12,260 nt of DNA from Streptomyces wedmorensis (lineage in GTDB: Bacteria; Actinomycetota; Actinomycetes; Streptomycetales; Streptomycetaceae), in NCBI RefSeq assembly GCF_000716445.1, contig NZ_JNWK01000110.1, positions 1-12,260 of the forward strand. The letters run 5' to 3'. Below, in pieces: positions 1 through 10,400 of the stretch; the first letter of the stretch is position 1; each line of letters opens with the position of its first letter. Made by a program: the position numbers and the translations under genes. Below the pieces are notes generated by a model. The model searched no databases and was not told where the DNA came from. It worked only from the letters and a program-made list of their open reading frames with translations.

Positions 1-597
1 GGAGTTCAGCACGACGTCCACCCCTCGGCCCGACGTCACGTCCAGGAACCGCTGCTCGAACTCCAGCGTCCGGGAACTCGCGATCCGGTCCGCCGCGACC
101 CCGTCGGCCTTGACCGCGTCCCATTTGCCGGGGCTGGCGGTGGCGAGGACGTCGGCGCCGAGGTGTCGCGCCACCTGCACGGCGGCCATGCCGACGCCGC
201 CGGCGGCGGCGTGCACGAGGACGGACTCGCCCGCCTTCAGACCGGCGAGCTCCCGCAGGGCGTAGTACGCGGTGATGAACGCGACGGGGACCGACGCGGC
301 CTGCTCGAAGGACCAGCCGCACGGGATGCGGACGACAGTCCGCTGGTCGGAGACCGCGTACGGGCCGACCGCGGAGGCGAAGAGACCCATCACGCTGTCG
401 CCGACGGCGAAACCCTCGACGCCGGGCCCGACCTCCGTGACGGTGCCGGCTCCCTCCATGCCGATGGTGGCCGCCGGGTTGGGGTACATCCCGAGGCCGA
501 TCATCACGTCGCGGAAGTTGAGTCCCGCCGCCCGCATCGCGATGCGGACCTCGCCCGGTGCCAGAGGCGCGGCCGCCTCGGGGGCCGGAAGCAGCGG
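1..597 (-). other. Enoylreductase domain, gene B (partial at window edge)
   Basis: This NADPH-dependent MDR-family domain saturates the enoyl intermediate. Visible motifs are [16 protein letters not shown] (about 480-528), [18 protein letters not shown], the nucleotide-binding [15 protein letters not shown] (about 174-218), [21 protein letters not shown] and [11 protein letters not shown] at the window edge. It reads open in the phase of the KS to position 1. An active ER with the intact DH predicts a fully saturated methylene, provided a KR follows outside the window and the frame breaks are not real. Confidence 0.93.
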
Positions 598-600
598 CAG

Positions 601-1000
601 GTTCTCCAGCGTGTTGTCCGGGCTCGCCGCCAGCCGCCACGCGGGCTGGTCGGCAGGCAGGGCCAGGGTCCCGGTCGATGCCGTACGGGCCAGGCGGCGG
701 ACGTAGGCGACACCGTCGCGGACGGCGAACTGGGGCTCGTCCCCGGCGAGGAGCACCGGCAGCAGCGCCGCCGACTCGGGCGTGCCGTCGGTGTCGACGA
801 GCACGATCCGGCCCGGGTTCTCGGCCTGCGCCGACCGCAGCTCCGCCGGTGAGGTCGAGGAGGAGTACGGCCGCGTCACGCGCCGCCGGTGCGGACAGGT
901 CCGCGGCATGGGCGACGGGGACCAAGTCCAGGGCCGGACCCGAGGGCTTCACCGGCAGCCGCTCCCACACCACCCGGAACATCCGGTCGGCGGCCGGAGC
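601..1000 (-). other. Shortened DH-ER linker (pseudo-KR structural region) with frame switch near 841
   Basis: After the DH the frame reads [14 protein letters not shown] and [14 protein letters not shown] down to about 844, the start and middle of the KR structural subdomain that precedes an ER. The recognisable continuation [19 protein letters not shown] starts at 840 in another phase and leads into the ER. Between the VVW and LRSAQ landmarks I count about 44 residues, where related modules usually have well over 100. A deletion that also shifts the frame is therefore likely near 841-845. There is no second ER module in the window to measure against. Confidence 0.72.
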
Positions 1001-1039
1001 CGCGGCCGTACCCGGGTCCAGGAGCCCGGCGGCCACGGG

Positions 1040-1850
1040 ACGGGTGACCAGCGAGTCCACCGCCGCGACCGGGACGCCGTCGGCATCGGCGAGCAGCACC
1101 CGGAAGGCGTCCGGTCCCTGGGGCGTGACGTGCACGCGCAGGGCGGTGGCGCCGGCCGCGTACACCCGTACGCCGGTCCATGCGAAGGGGAGCACGAGCC
1201 GCTGGTCCGCGCCGTCCTTGAAGATGCTGGTGTGCAGGGCGGCGTCGAGCAGGGCCGGGTGGAGCGCGTACCCGTCGGTGGCGCCGGCCTCTTCGGGCAG
1301 GGACACCTCGGCGAAGAGCTCCTCGCCCCGGGTCCACACGGTCCGCAGGCCCTGGAACGCGGGCCCGTAGCCGTAGCCGGTGGCGGCCAGCTCCTCGTAC
1401 GCCCCGGCAGCCGCGTTCTCGACCGGGACCGCGCCCGGGGGCGGCCACCGGGTCAGTTCGAAGGAGGGGGCCGTGGCGTCGGGGGCCAGGCTGCCGGAGA
1501 CGTGGCGCGTCCACGGTGAGCCCTGTCCGGCGTCCTCGCGGCGGGAGTGGACCTGGACGGTCCGCTGCCCGGAGCCGTCGGCCTCGCCGACCTCCACCCG
1601 CAGCTGGACACCGCCCTGCTCCGGAAGCGTCAGCGGGGCCTCGATCACCAGCTCGGCGAGCAGCCCGCAGCCGACCTCGTCGCCGGCCCGTACGACCAGC
1701 TCGACGAAGGCCGCGCCGGGCACGAGCACCGTCCCGGCAGCCGCGTGATCGGCGAGCCACGGATGCGTACGCAGGGAGAGACGGGAGCTGAACAGCACGC
1801 CGTCCGAACCCGGGACCTCGACGAGCGCGCCGAGCAGCGGGTGATCGACG
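1040..1850 (-). other. Dehydratase domain, gene B (motifs intact, out of phase with the KS)
   Basis: A DH removes water from the beta-hydroxy intermediate to give an enoyl chain. All hallmark features are present: [12 protein letters not shown] at the start, [10 protein letters not shown] matching HxxxGxxxxP (catalytic His at 1745-1747), [11 protein letters not shown] (about 1348-1380), the catalytic Asp in [10 protein letters not shown] (1244-1246) and LPFAW (about 1185-1199). It reads without stops in the same phase as the AT remainder. It contrasts with the stripped DH of module A1 and shows what that domain has lost. Confidence 0.92.
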
Positions 1851-2054
1851 GTCCCGAGCCCGAGTCCGGCCGCGTCGGCGGAGGCACCGGTGCCTTCGAG
1901 CCAGTAGCGCTGACGCTGGAAGGCATAGGTCGGCAACTCCACCGGCCAGCCCTTGCCTTCGCCGAGCAGCACGTCCCAGTCGAGGGCTCCGCCCCGCACG
2001 TGCAGGCCCGCCATGGCGTGCAGCAGGGCCCGTACGTCGTCCTCGGAGGCACGC

Positions 2055-2719
2055 AGGGAGGGTACGAAGGCCGCGGTCCTGCCGGTGAGGCACTCGGGGC
2101 CCATGGCGGACAGAACGGCGTCGGGACCGAGCTCCAGGAAGGTGGCCGCCTCGGCGCGCTCCAGCGCCCGCACGCCGTCGGCGAATCGCACGGTGGCGCG
2201 GATGTGCTCGACCCAGTACTCGGGGCGGGTGTGGAGGTCGGGGTCCGCGATCTCCCCGGTGACGTTGGAGACGATCTCCACGGTCGGGGGGTGGAAGGTC
2301 AGGCTTTCGGCGACGGCCCGGAACTCTTCGAGCATCGGCTCCATGAGCGCCGAGTGGAAGGCGTGCGAGACGGAGAGGCGGCGGGTCTTCACTCCCTGCG
2401 CGGCGAGCTTCTCGGCTGCGGCGAGGGCTTCCTGCTCGTCACCGGAGATCACGACGGAAGCCGGACCGTTCACCGCTGCGATGTCGACGCCCGGGGTGAG
2501 GAGCGGACGGACGACGTCTTCGGGGGCGGCCACCGACACCATGCCGCCGCCGGACGGCAGGGCCTGCATCAGCCGCCCGCGAGCGGCGACGAGCGTCGCC
2601 GCGTCCTCAAGCGACAACACCCCCGCCACATGCGCGGCCGTCACCTCACCCAGCGAGTGGCCGCCGACGAAGTCGGGGCGGACACCCCAGGACTCCACCA
2701 GCCGGAACAGCGCCGTCTC
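2055..2719 (-). other. Truncated acyltransferase domain, gene B (N-terminal ~80 residues missing)
   Basis: The AT resumes in a new phase at [13 protein letters not shown] (2719). It keeps the nucleophile motif GHSLGE (Ser at 2654-2656), HAFH at 2354-2365 (malonyl type) and the C-terminal part through [11 protein letters not shown]. The GQGSQ oxyanion and CoA-binding region and the following helices are absent. Anchoring 2704 to 7411 and 2771 to 7716 shows 238 bases fewer than in AT A2, that is 79 codons plus one base, which explains the phase change. Even if the frame were restored, an AT without this part should not fold or load malonate. Confidence 0.88.
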
Positions 2720-4395
2720 CCCGTGGCCGCGACCAGGCCGGGCGCTGACTCGCCCCGCGCGAGGGTCTCGAGCCCGGCCAGCGCCTCGTCCCGGTCGCCC
2801 GCCACGACGACCGCGCGTTCCGACAGAGCACTCCGGGTCCGTACGAGCGCACGCGCCGCGTCCCGCAGGTCCACGTCCGCGTTCTGCCGTAGGAAGCGCG
2901 CCAACTCCTGGGCCTGCCCGGCGAGTCCCGCCTTTCCGCGCGCGGAGAGGGCCAGCGGGACCGGCCCGCCCGTGAGGGCGCCGGTGGTGCCGCTGGGGGG
3001 CTGCTGTTCGGGGGCCTGCTCCAGAATCACGTGGGCGTTGGTGCCGCTGACGCCGAAACCGGAGACGCCGGCCCGGCGGGGGCGGTCCAGTTCGGGCCAG
3101 GGCTGGGCCTCGGTCAGGAGCTCGACGGCCCCCGCGGTCCAGTCCACCTGCGGGGTCGGCTCGTCCACGTGCAGGGTGCGGGGCAGCACGCCGTGCCGCA
3201 TCGCCATCACCATCTTGATCACACCGCCCACACCGGCGGCAGCCTGCGCGTGCCCGATGTTGGACTTCAACGAGCCGAGCCACAGCGGCTGTTCGGGGTC
3301 GCGCCCCTGTCCGTAGGTGGCGAGCAGCGCTTGCGCCTCGATCGGGTCGCCGAGTGACGTCCCGGTGCCGTGCGCCTCGACCGCGTCGACCTCCGTGGCC
3401 GCGAGGCCGGCATTGGCCAACGCGGCCCGGATCACGCGCTGTTGGGAAGGGCCGTTGGGTGCGGTGAGGCCGTTGGACGCGCCGTCCTGGTTCACGGCGG
3501 AGCCGCGTACGACACCCAGGATCCGCCGACCGTTCCGTACCGCGTCCGAAAGACGCTCAAGGAGCAGCACGCCCGCGCCCTCGGCCCAGCCCGTGCCGTC
3601 GGCGGACGCGGCGAACGACTTGCAGCGCCCGTCGAGCGCCAGACCGCGCTGGCGCGAGAACCAGACAAAGGCGTCCGAGGCCGCCATGACGGTGACGCCG
3701 CCGGCCAGCGCGAGGGAGGACTCGCCGGACCGCAGCGACTGGGTCGCCAGGTGCAGGGTCACCAGCGAGGAGGAGCAGGCGGTGTCGACGGTGACGGCGG
3801 GGCCTTCGAGCCCGAGGAGATAGGACACTCGGCCGGAGAGCACGCTGCCCGCGCCGCCGGTGAGGATGAACCCTTCGAGTCCGTCGGGGAGTTCGTGCAG
3901 GTCGGCGCCGTAGTCGTGGAACGCGATTCCGGTGAAGACGCCGACGGGCTTGCCGCGCAGCGAGGCCGGATCGATGCCCGACCGCTCCAGGGCCTCCCAG
4001 GAGGTCTCCAGCATCAGCCGCTGCTGCGGGTCCATCGCCAGCGCCTCGCGCGGCGAGATGCCGAAGAAGGAGGCGTCGAACTCGTCCGCGTCGTGCAGGA
4101 ACCCGCCCTCACGGGTGTAACTCGTGCCCGCGTGGTCGGGGTCCGGGTGGTAGAGGTTCTCCAGGTCCCAGCCACGGTTCACCGGGAACTCCGTGATCCC
4201 GTCACCACCGGAGACGACGAGATCCCACAGCTCCTCCGGCGAGGCCACCCCGCCGGGGAAGCGGCACGCCATCCCGACGATCGCGATCGGCTCGGAGTTG
4301 GCGGCGACCACCCGGTCGTACTGCTGCTGCAGGCGTGCGTTCTCCTTCACCGAAGCACGCAGGGCATCGATGATCTGCCCGTTCTGAGCATCCAT
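2641..4395 (-). CDS. Open N-terminal part of gene B: docking segment, KS and broken AT linker
   Basis: This is the stretch of gene B that would be translated as written, about 584 residues from ATG 4395 (597 from GTG 4434). It has a coiled-coil docking segment, a complete KS and the KS-AT linker ending at about GLVAATG. After that come some 25 out-of-frame residues rich in Arg, Ser and Trp before TGA at 2641. Without an AT or ACP the product could not elongate a chain by itself. Automated pipelines will probably call it a separate short PKS gene, but it is the front end of the interrupted gene. Confidence 0.8.
   Translation of the reverse strand: MDAQNGQIIDALRASVKENARLQQQYDRVVAANSEPIAIVGMACRFPGGVASPEELWDLVVSGGDGITEFPVNRGWDLENLYHPDPDHAGTSYTREGGFLHDADEFDASFFGISPREALAMDPQQRLMLETSWEALERSGIDPASLRGKPVGVFTGIAFHDYGADLHELPDGLEGFILTGGAGSVLSGRVSYLLGLEGPAVTVDTACSSSLVTLHLATQSLRSGESSLALAGGVTVMAASDAFVWFSRQRGLALDGRCKSFAASADGTGWAEGAGVLLLERLSDAVRNGRRILGVVRGSAVNQDGASNGLTAPNGPSQQRVIRAALANAGLAATEVDAVEAHGTGTSLGDPIEAQALLATYGQGRDPEQPLWLGSLKSNIGHAQAAAGVGGVIKMVMAMRHGVLPRTLHVDEPTPQVDWTAGAVELLTEAQPWPELDRPRRAGVSGFGVSGTNAHVILEQAPEQQPPSGTTGALTGGPVPLALSARGKAGLAGQAQELARFLRQNADVDLRDAARALVRTRSALSERAVVVAGDRDEALAGLETLARGESAPGLVAATGRRRCSGWWSPGVSAPTSSAATRWVR
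3010..4293 (-). other. Ketosynthase domain, gene B module (intact)
   Basis: This is a complete KS of about 428 residues. Catalytic Cys is in DTACSSSL (codon 3775-3777). The two His residues are in EAHGTGT (codon 3370-3372) and KSNIGH (codon 3250-3252). It ends with [12 protein letters not shown]. It is very similar to KS A2, with near-identical blocks at DNA level, but it has its own substrate-entry variation ([17 protein letters not shown] against [17 protein letters not shown]). Confidence 0.96.
4297..4395 (-). other. N-terminal docking coiled coil of gene B product
   Basis: The first 33 or so residues from ATG 4395 ([19 protein letters not shown], then [15 protein letters not shown]) form a charged amphipathic helix directly before [12 protein letters not shown] of the KS. 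This is the standard N-terminal partner of the C-terminal helix found at the end of gene A. It supports chain transfer from ACP A2 to this KS. Confidence 0.85.
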
Positions 4396-4400
4396 GGCGT

Positions 4401-4405
4401 CCTCT
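4401..4405 (-). promoter_or_regulatory. Ribosome binding site supporting the ATG 4395 start of gene B
   Basis: On the coding strand AGAGG, within AAAGAAGAGG, lies five bases before the ATG at 4395. A GTG 13 codons upstream (4434) also has a purine-rich GGAAG eight bases before it, so it cannot be excluded. The ATG is preferred for its better SD spacing and because [15 protein letters not shown] is a usual length for the start of a PKS docking coiled coil. The gap from the gene A stop is 70 bases with the ATG and 31 with the GTG. Neither leaves obvious room for a terminator, which suggests co-transcription. Confidence 0.6.
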
Positions 4406-4465
4406 TCTTTCCGCGTCTTTCCGTTTTCGATCACGAGCCGTCTTCCGCTGCTGTTCCGCTGTCGA

Positions 4466-7400
4466 TCACGTCTGGGTGTTGCCGAGGGCCCGCGCCACCA
4501 GGTCCGTCACGCTCATCTCGTCGATGAGTTCCAGCTCTTGTTCGTCGGCCGCCGGATCGGAGACCACGGCCCGGTGAGGCGCGTCGGGGCCCGCGGTTCC
4601 GGAGCCTTCGGCCCCGACTCCCCCGACTCCCCCGACTCCCCCGACCAGTTGCTCGCGCAGGTACCCGACGAGCGCCATCGGCGTCGGGTAGTCGAAGATG
4701 ACCGTGGCCGGGAGGGTGCCTCCGGTGGCCGCCGACAGGGCGTTGCGCAGGGTGATGGCCGCGAGCGAGTCGAAGCCCATCTCCTGGAAGGCCCGCCGGG
4801 GCTTGACCTCCTCAAGGCCCGAGTGGCCGAGCGCCTCCGCCGACCGCTCGCGGACCAGCTTCATGAGGATGCGGGTCTGCTCGGCCTCGGTGGCGTCCGC
4901 CAGGCTCCGTACCAGCTGCGAACCGGCCTCGGCCTCCTCTTCTGCCAGCGCGGCCGCCGCCTCGGCGACCTTCCGCACCTCGGGCAGCTCGCCGAGCAGC
5001 GGACTGGGACGGGAGGACGTGAAGGCGGGCACGAAGGCCGGCCAGTCGATGTCGGCCACCGCGACGACCCCCTCGTCGTACCGGACCGACGCTTCCAGCG
5101 CCCCCATCGCCTGACCGGGCGTGAGCGCCAGGACGCCGCGGCGGCGCAGCTGCTCCTGGATCGCGGGGTCGGCGGCCACGCCGATCTCCTCGATCACACC
5201 CCAGGCCAGCGAGGTCGCCCGCAGGCCACGGGCCCGCCGGCGCTCGACCAGCGCGTCGAGGTAGGCGCTGACCGCGCCGGCCGCACCCTGCCCGCCACCG
5301 CCCCAGACACCGGCGACGGAGGAGAAGGCGACGAACAGGTCGAGCGGCCGGTCACCGAGCGACTCGTCCAGGTGGAGCGCGGCGTGGGCCTTCGCCCTCA
5401 CCACCTCGGCCAGCTCGGCGGGACCGGTCGCCACGACCGGCATCGTCCCCGCGAGATCCGCCGTGTGCACCACCCCGGTCAGCTCGGGCAGCCCCTCCGT
5501 CACGGCGAGCAGCTCGGCGACCCCTTCGCGACGTGAGACGTCCGCCGTGGACACGGTCACCCCGGTGCCCGACGCGGCCAGCTCTGCCACTAGTTCCCGC
5601 ACCTGCGGGGTGTCGTCCTGGCCCGCGTCCGTGGTCAGCACGAGGTGCTCGGCGCCGGCCTCCGCCAGCCACTTCGCGGTATGCCGGCCCAGCCCCTCCG
5701 TACCGTTGGTGACAAGGACGGTGCCACGCGGCCGCCAGTCCCGCTGCGACGGCTCCCCGCGCAACGGACTGTTCCTCAGCCGCCGGGCAAGGAGCCCCGC
5801 CGACCGTACGGCCACCTGGTCCTGCCCGCCCGCTCCGGTCAGCACGCCGATCAGCTGCTGCGCGGTCCGGTCGTCGAGCGTCTCCGGCAGATCGACCAGA
5901 CCACCCCACCGATCGGGATGCTCCAGCGCCACGGCCTGCCCGAGACCCCATACGAGCGCCTGCTCCGGCGCCCGCAGGCGATCGGACGGGCCCACGCTCA
6001 CCGCACCGCTGGTCGCGCACCAGACCGGAATCCCGGCGGGAAGCCGACCGAGCGTCCGCAGCAGCGCCAGGGTGGCGGCGCCGCCTTCGGTCAGCACCTC
6101 GGAGCCCGAGCTCGCACGGGAGTCCAGGGCCAGCAGCGACAGGACGCCGGCCACCTTCCCTTCCTCCGACCGGGCCGCGCGCACGGCGGCGGCGAAGCCG
6201 TCGGATTCGGCGGCGGTGAAGGGGAGCCGCCGGAGGCGCAGGCCCTGGCTTTCCAGGGCGCGCACGGTCCGTGCGACGGGGCTGCCGTCGACGTCATGGG
6301 CGGAGTCGGGTCCTGCGGGTACGACCACGAGCCACGTGCCGACCGGAGCGGCCGAGGGCGGCTGCGCGACGGGAGACCAGGACACGCGGTAGCGGAGCCG
6401 GTCCATCCGGCCCGCCCGTTCGCGACCGCGCCGCCAGGACGCCAGGACACCGAGAGCGGCGCCCATCGCGTCGCGCTCGTGCTGTCCGTCGGCGGACTCG
6501 ATACCCAGCGTCTTGGCCAGGGCGTCCAGGTCCTCGTTCTCGACGGCCTCCCAGAAGCTCACTTCGTCGGCGTCCCGCGCCGGACCCTCGGACTCGGCGT
6601 CCTCGATCCAGTAGCGCTGTCGCTGGAAGGCGTACGTCGGCAACTCCACCGGCCAGCCCTCGCTTTCGCCGAGCAGCTGCCGCCAGTCGACCGACGCGCC
6701 CCGCACGTGCAGACCGCCCAGGGCGGACACGAGCGAGCGCACCTCGTCGGCGTCACGGCGCAACGACGGTACGAAGACGGCGCCGTCGCCCGTCACACAG
6801 TCCGCGCCCATCGCCGACAGGACCGCGTCGGGGCCCAGCTCCAGGAAGGTGGCCCCGTCCGCCCGCTCCAACGCCCGCACGCCGTCGGCGAATCGGACGG
6901 TGGCGCGGATGTGGTCGACCCAGTACTCGGGGCGGGTGTGGAGGTCGGGGTCCGCGATCTCCCCGGTGACGTTGGAGACCAGCGCGATCTTCGGGGGCCG
7001 GAAGTCCAGACCCTTCACGACGGACCCGAACTCCTCCAGCATCGGTTCCATGAGCGCCGAGTGGAAGGCGTGCGAGACCGACAGCCGTCGGGTCTTCACT
7101 CCCTGCGCCGCCAGCGCCTCCGCCACGGACACGACTTCCTGCTCGTCACCGGAGATCACGACGGAAGCCGGACCGTTCACCGCTGCGATGTCGACGCCCG
7201 GGGTGAGGAGCGGACGGACGACGTCCTCGGGAGCGGCCACCGACACCATGGCACCGCCGGACGGCAGGGCCTGCATCAGCCGCCCGCGAGCGGCGACCAG
7301 CGTCGCCGCGTCCTCCAGCGACAACACCCCCGCCACATGCGCGGCCGTCACCTCACCCAGCGAGTGGCCGCCGACGAAGTCAGGGCGGACACCCCAGGAC

Positions 7401-10400
7401 TCCACCAGCCGGAACAGCGCCGACTCGACCGCGAACAGGCCGGCCTGGGTGAACACCGTCTGATCCAGGGCCCCTTCGCCCGCCCCGAACACGACCTCCG
7501 TGACAGACCGCTCCACATGCCCGGCCAGCCGCGCGTCCAACGCCGCACAGGCCGCGTCGAACGCCTCACGGAACACCGGGAAGCGGTCGTACAGGCCACG
7601 GGCCATCCCGACCCGCTGGCTCCCCTGCCCCGTGAACAGGACCGCGAGCCGGCCCCCGTCCGCGACCTCTCCGGTGACCACACCGGCTGCGGACCCGCCC
7701 CGAGCCAAGGCCTCAAGCCCGGCCAGCGCCTCGTCCCGGTCGCCCGCCACGATCACCGCGCGCTCCGACAGAGCACCTCGTGCCCGTACGAGCGCACGCG
7801 CCGCGTCCCGCAGGTCCACGTCCGCGTTCCGCTTCAGGAAGCGCGCCAACTCCTTTGCCTGCCCGGCGAGTCCGGTGGCGCCCCGGGCGGCGATGACCAG
7901 GGGAACGGGTCCCTCGTCCAGCTCGCCGGTCGCGCCGGCGGGGAGCTGCTGCGCGGGGGCCTGCTCCAGGATGACGTGGGCGTTGGTGCCGCTGACGCCG
8001 AAGGAGGAGACGCCCGCCCGGCGCGGACGGTCCGACTCGGGCCAGGACCGGGCCTCGGTCAGGAGCTCGACGGCCCCCGTCGTCCAGTCCACCTGCGGGG
8101 TCGGCTCGTCCACATGGAGGGTCTGCGGCAGCACGCCGTGCCGCATCGCCATCACCATCTTGATGACACCGGCCACACCGGCGGCCGCCTGGGAATGCCC
8201 GAGGTTCGACTTCAACGAGCCCAGCCACAGCGGCTGTTCGGGGTCGCGCCCCTGCCCGTAGGTGGCCAGCAGGGCCTGCGCCTCGATCGGGTCGCCCAGG
8301 GAGGTGCCCGTGCCGTGGGCCTCCACCGCGTCGACGTCCGCCGCCGCGAGGCCCGCGTTCGCCAACGCGGCCCGGATCACGCGCTGTTGGGAAGGGCCGT
8401 TGGGCGCGGTGAGGCCGTTGGACGCGCCGTCCTGGTTGACGGCGGAGCCGCGTACGACACCCAGGATCCGCCGCCCGTTCCGTACCGCGTCCGAAAGACG
8501 CTCAAGGAGCAGCACGCCCGCGCCCTCGGCCCAGCCCGTGCCGTCCGCAGCGGCCGCGAAGGGCTTGCAGCGGCCGTCCACGGAGAGGCCTCGCTGGCGT
8601 GAGAAGGCGACGAAGGCGTCCGGCGTGGCCATCACCGTCACGCCGCCGGCCAGTGCCAGGGAGGATTCGCCCGACCTGAGGGACTGGGCGGCCAGGTGCA
8701 TGCCGACGAGGGCCGACGAGCAGGCGGTGTCGACGGTGACGGCGGGGCCTTCGAGGCCGAGGAAGTAGGAGACGCGGCCGGACACGATGCTGCCGATGCC
8801 GCCGGTCATCAGGTAGCCCTCGATGCCGTCGGGGGCGGTGTTCAGGCGGGTGGTGTACTCGTGGTTGACCAGGCCGGTGAAGACGCCGACGGGCTTGCCA
8901 CGCAAGGCGGCCGCATCGATGCCGGCCCGCTCGAAGGCCTCCCAGGAGATCTCCAGCATCAGCCGCTGCTGCGGGTCCATCGCCAGCGCCTCGCGCGGCG
9001 AGATGCCGAAGAAGCCGGCGTCGAACCCGTCGGCGTCGTGCAGGAACCCGCCCTCACGGGTGTAACTCGTGCCCGTGTGATCCGGGTCCGGGTGGTAGAG
9101 GTTCTCCAGGTCCCAGCCACGGTTCACCGGGAAGCCGGAGATCCCGTCACCACCGGAGACGACCAGGTCCCAAAGCTCCTCCGGAGACGTCACCCCGCCG
9201 GGGAAGCGGCACGCCATGCCCACGATCGCGATCGGCTCGCCCGCGTCGTACCCGGCGGAGCCCGTCACGGCGTCGGCGGTCGGGGCCGCGTCCTCCCCGA
9301 GCAGCTCCGCGCGGAGGAAGTCCGCGAGTGCCGTGGGGGTCGGGTGGTCGAAGACGAGGGTGGCCGGCAGGTCGACGCCGACGGCGGTCTGCAGCCGCGC
9401 GCGGAACCGGAGTCCGGCGAGGGAGTCGAAGCCGAGGCTGCGGAAGTCCTTCGTGGTCTCGATCGTCCGGGCCTGGCCCAGTACCGCGGCGGCGTGCGTA
9501 CGGACGAGTTCGAGGACGGCCCGGTGCTGTTCGGCCTCGGGCAGGGCGGCGAGCCGGGTGGCGTAGCCGCCGCCGGAGGGTTCGTCCGTCCGCGCGGTCG
9601 GCCTGGCCGGCCTGACCGTGTCCGTCGTCCGCCGGATCGTGGGGGCGGGCTCCGCCGGGTGTGCGGCGCGGAGCAGGAGCGATCCGACGGACGCCACGGG
9701 GTGGCCCGTGGTGTCGGCCAGTTCGACCCGGAACCGGCCGCCGCCGACGTGCGCGGCGCGCACGCGCAGCCGGGTGGCCGCCGAGGCGTGGAGCGCCAGT
9801 TCGTCGTAGGCGGCGGGTGTGCGCGGCGCGGACACCCCGTCGAGGACGTTCAGGAGCGTCGGCCTGAGGGCGGCGGCGAGGAGGGCGGGGTGGAGGCCGT
9901 ACTGGCCGGCCTCTGCCCGGAGCTCCTCGTCCAGGGTGACTTCGGTGAAGATCTCTTCGCCGCGCCGCCATGCCGGGCCGGCTCCGTCCACGTCCAAGGG
10001 CCGGGCGTCGGCCGGGGGCCACTGCGCAAGGCTGAACGCCGGTTCCTGGATCTGCGCCACGAGGGTGCCGACGGCGTGCCGGGTCCACGGTGTGCCGTCG
10101 GCGGCGGCCGCCGGGCGGGTGTGGACGCCGATCGGGCGTCCGCCGTCCTCTCGGGTGGCCGGAGCGCCGATGGTGACCCGGAGCAGGACGTCGTCCTCCT
10201 GGGGCAGCGGCTGCTCGACCCGCAGGGTCCTGACCGTGCCGCAGCCGGCCTCGTCGGCCGCCCGCAGGACGGTTTCGAGGAGCGTGGCGTCAGGGCCGGA
10301 CGGCAGGGCGCGCAGCCGCCCGGTGAGGACCAGGCCGTCGGTGTCGGGCAGTTCGACGGCGGCGTTCAGGAGGGGGTGGGCCACGGTCCGCTGGCCGAGG

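Larger units (their letters stand above)
1..4395 (-). pseudogene. Fully reducing type I PKS module gene, interrupted by two frame breaks (3' partial)
   Basis: Read in pieces, this is docking coiled coil, KS, AT, DH and ER, the order of a fully reducing PKS module. A KR and ACP would be expected beyond position 1. The phase changes twice. The docking and KS part (4395 to about 2722) ends at a TGA at 2641. AT and DH (about 2719 to 845) lie in a second phase. The ER part (840 to 1) returns to the phase of the KS. The first break coincides with a 238-base loss relative to the sister AT. The second coincides with a DH-ER linker much shorter than usual. Within each piece the protein sequence is well conserved and free of stops, so the damage is recent or is a sequencing or assembly artefact. 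As written, no functional multienzyme can be made. Confidence 0.85.

Noticed and set aside
876..2093. A 405-codon minus-strand open frame starting in the AT-DH region
   Set aside because: It is out of phase with the recognisable DH ([19 protein letters not shown]), and its product is an Arg-rich shadow. The real coding phase has no Met start here because it is the interior of gene B.
1547..3316. A 589-codon open frame on the plus strand across the gene B break
   Set aside because: It overlaps well-supported AT, DH and KS coding on the other strand and has no domain signature. Its length reflects GC bias.
4396..4465. Possible promoter or terminator between genes A and B
   Set aside because: I see no convincing -10/-35 pair or GC hairpin followed by a T-run. 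The short spacing and the docking partners fit co-transcription.
5183..5725. KR of module A2 as an epimerase (C2 type)
   Set aside because: The AT of the module has HAFH and should load malonate, leaving no alpha-methyl centre to invert. A silent C1-type domain is simpler.
5645..8602. A 985-codon open frame on the plus strand, opposite gene A
   Set aside because: It is antisense to the KS, AT and KR domains in the minus frame and is rich in Arg, Gly, His and Pro with no recognisable domain. Long antisense frames are expected in DNA with such strong third-position GC bias.
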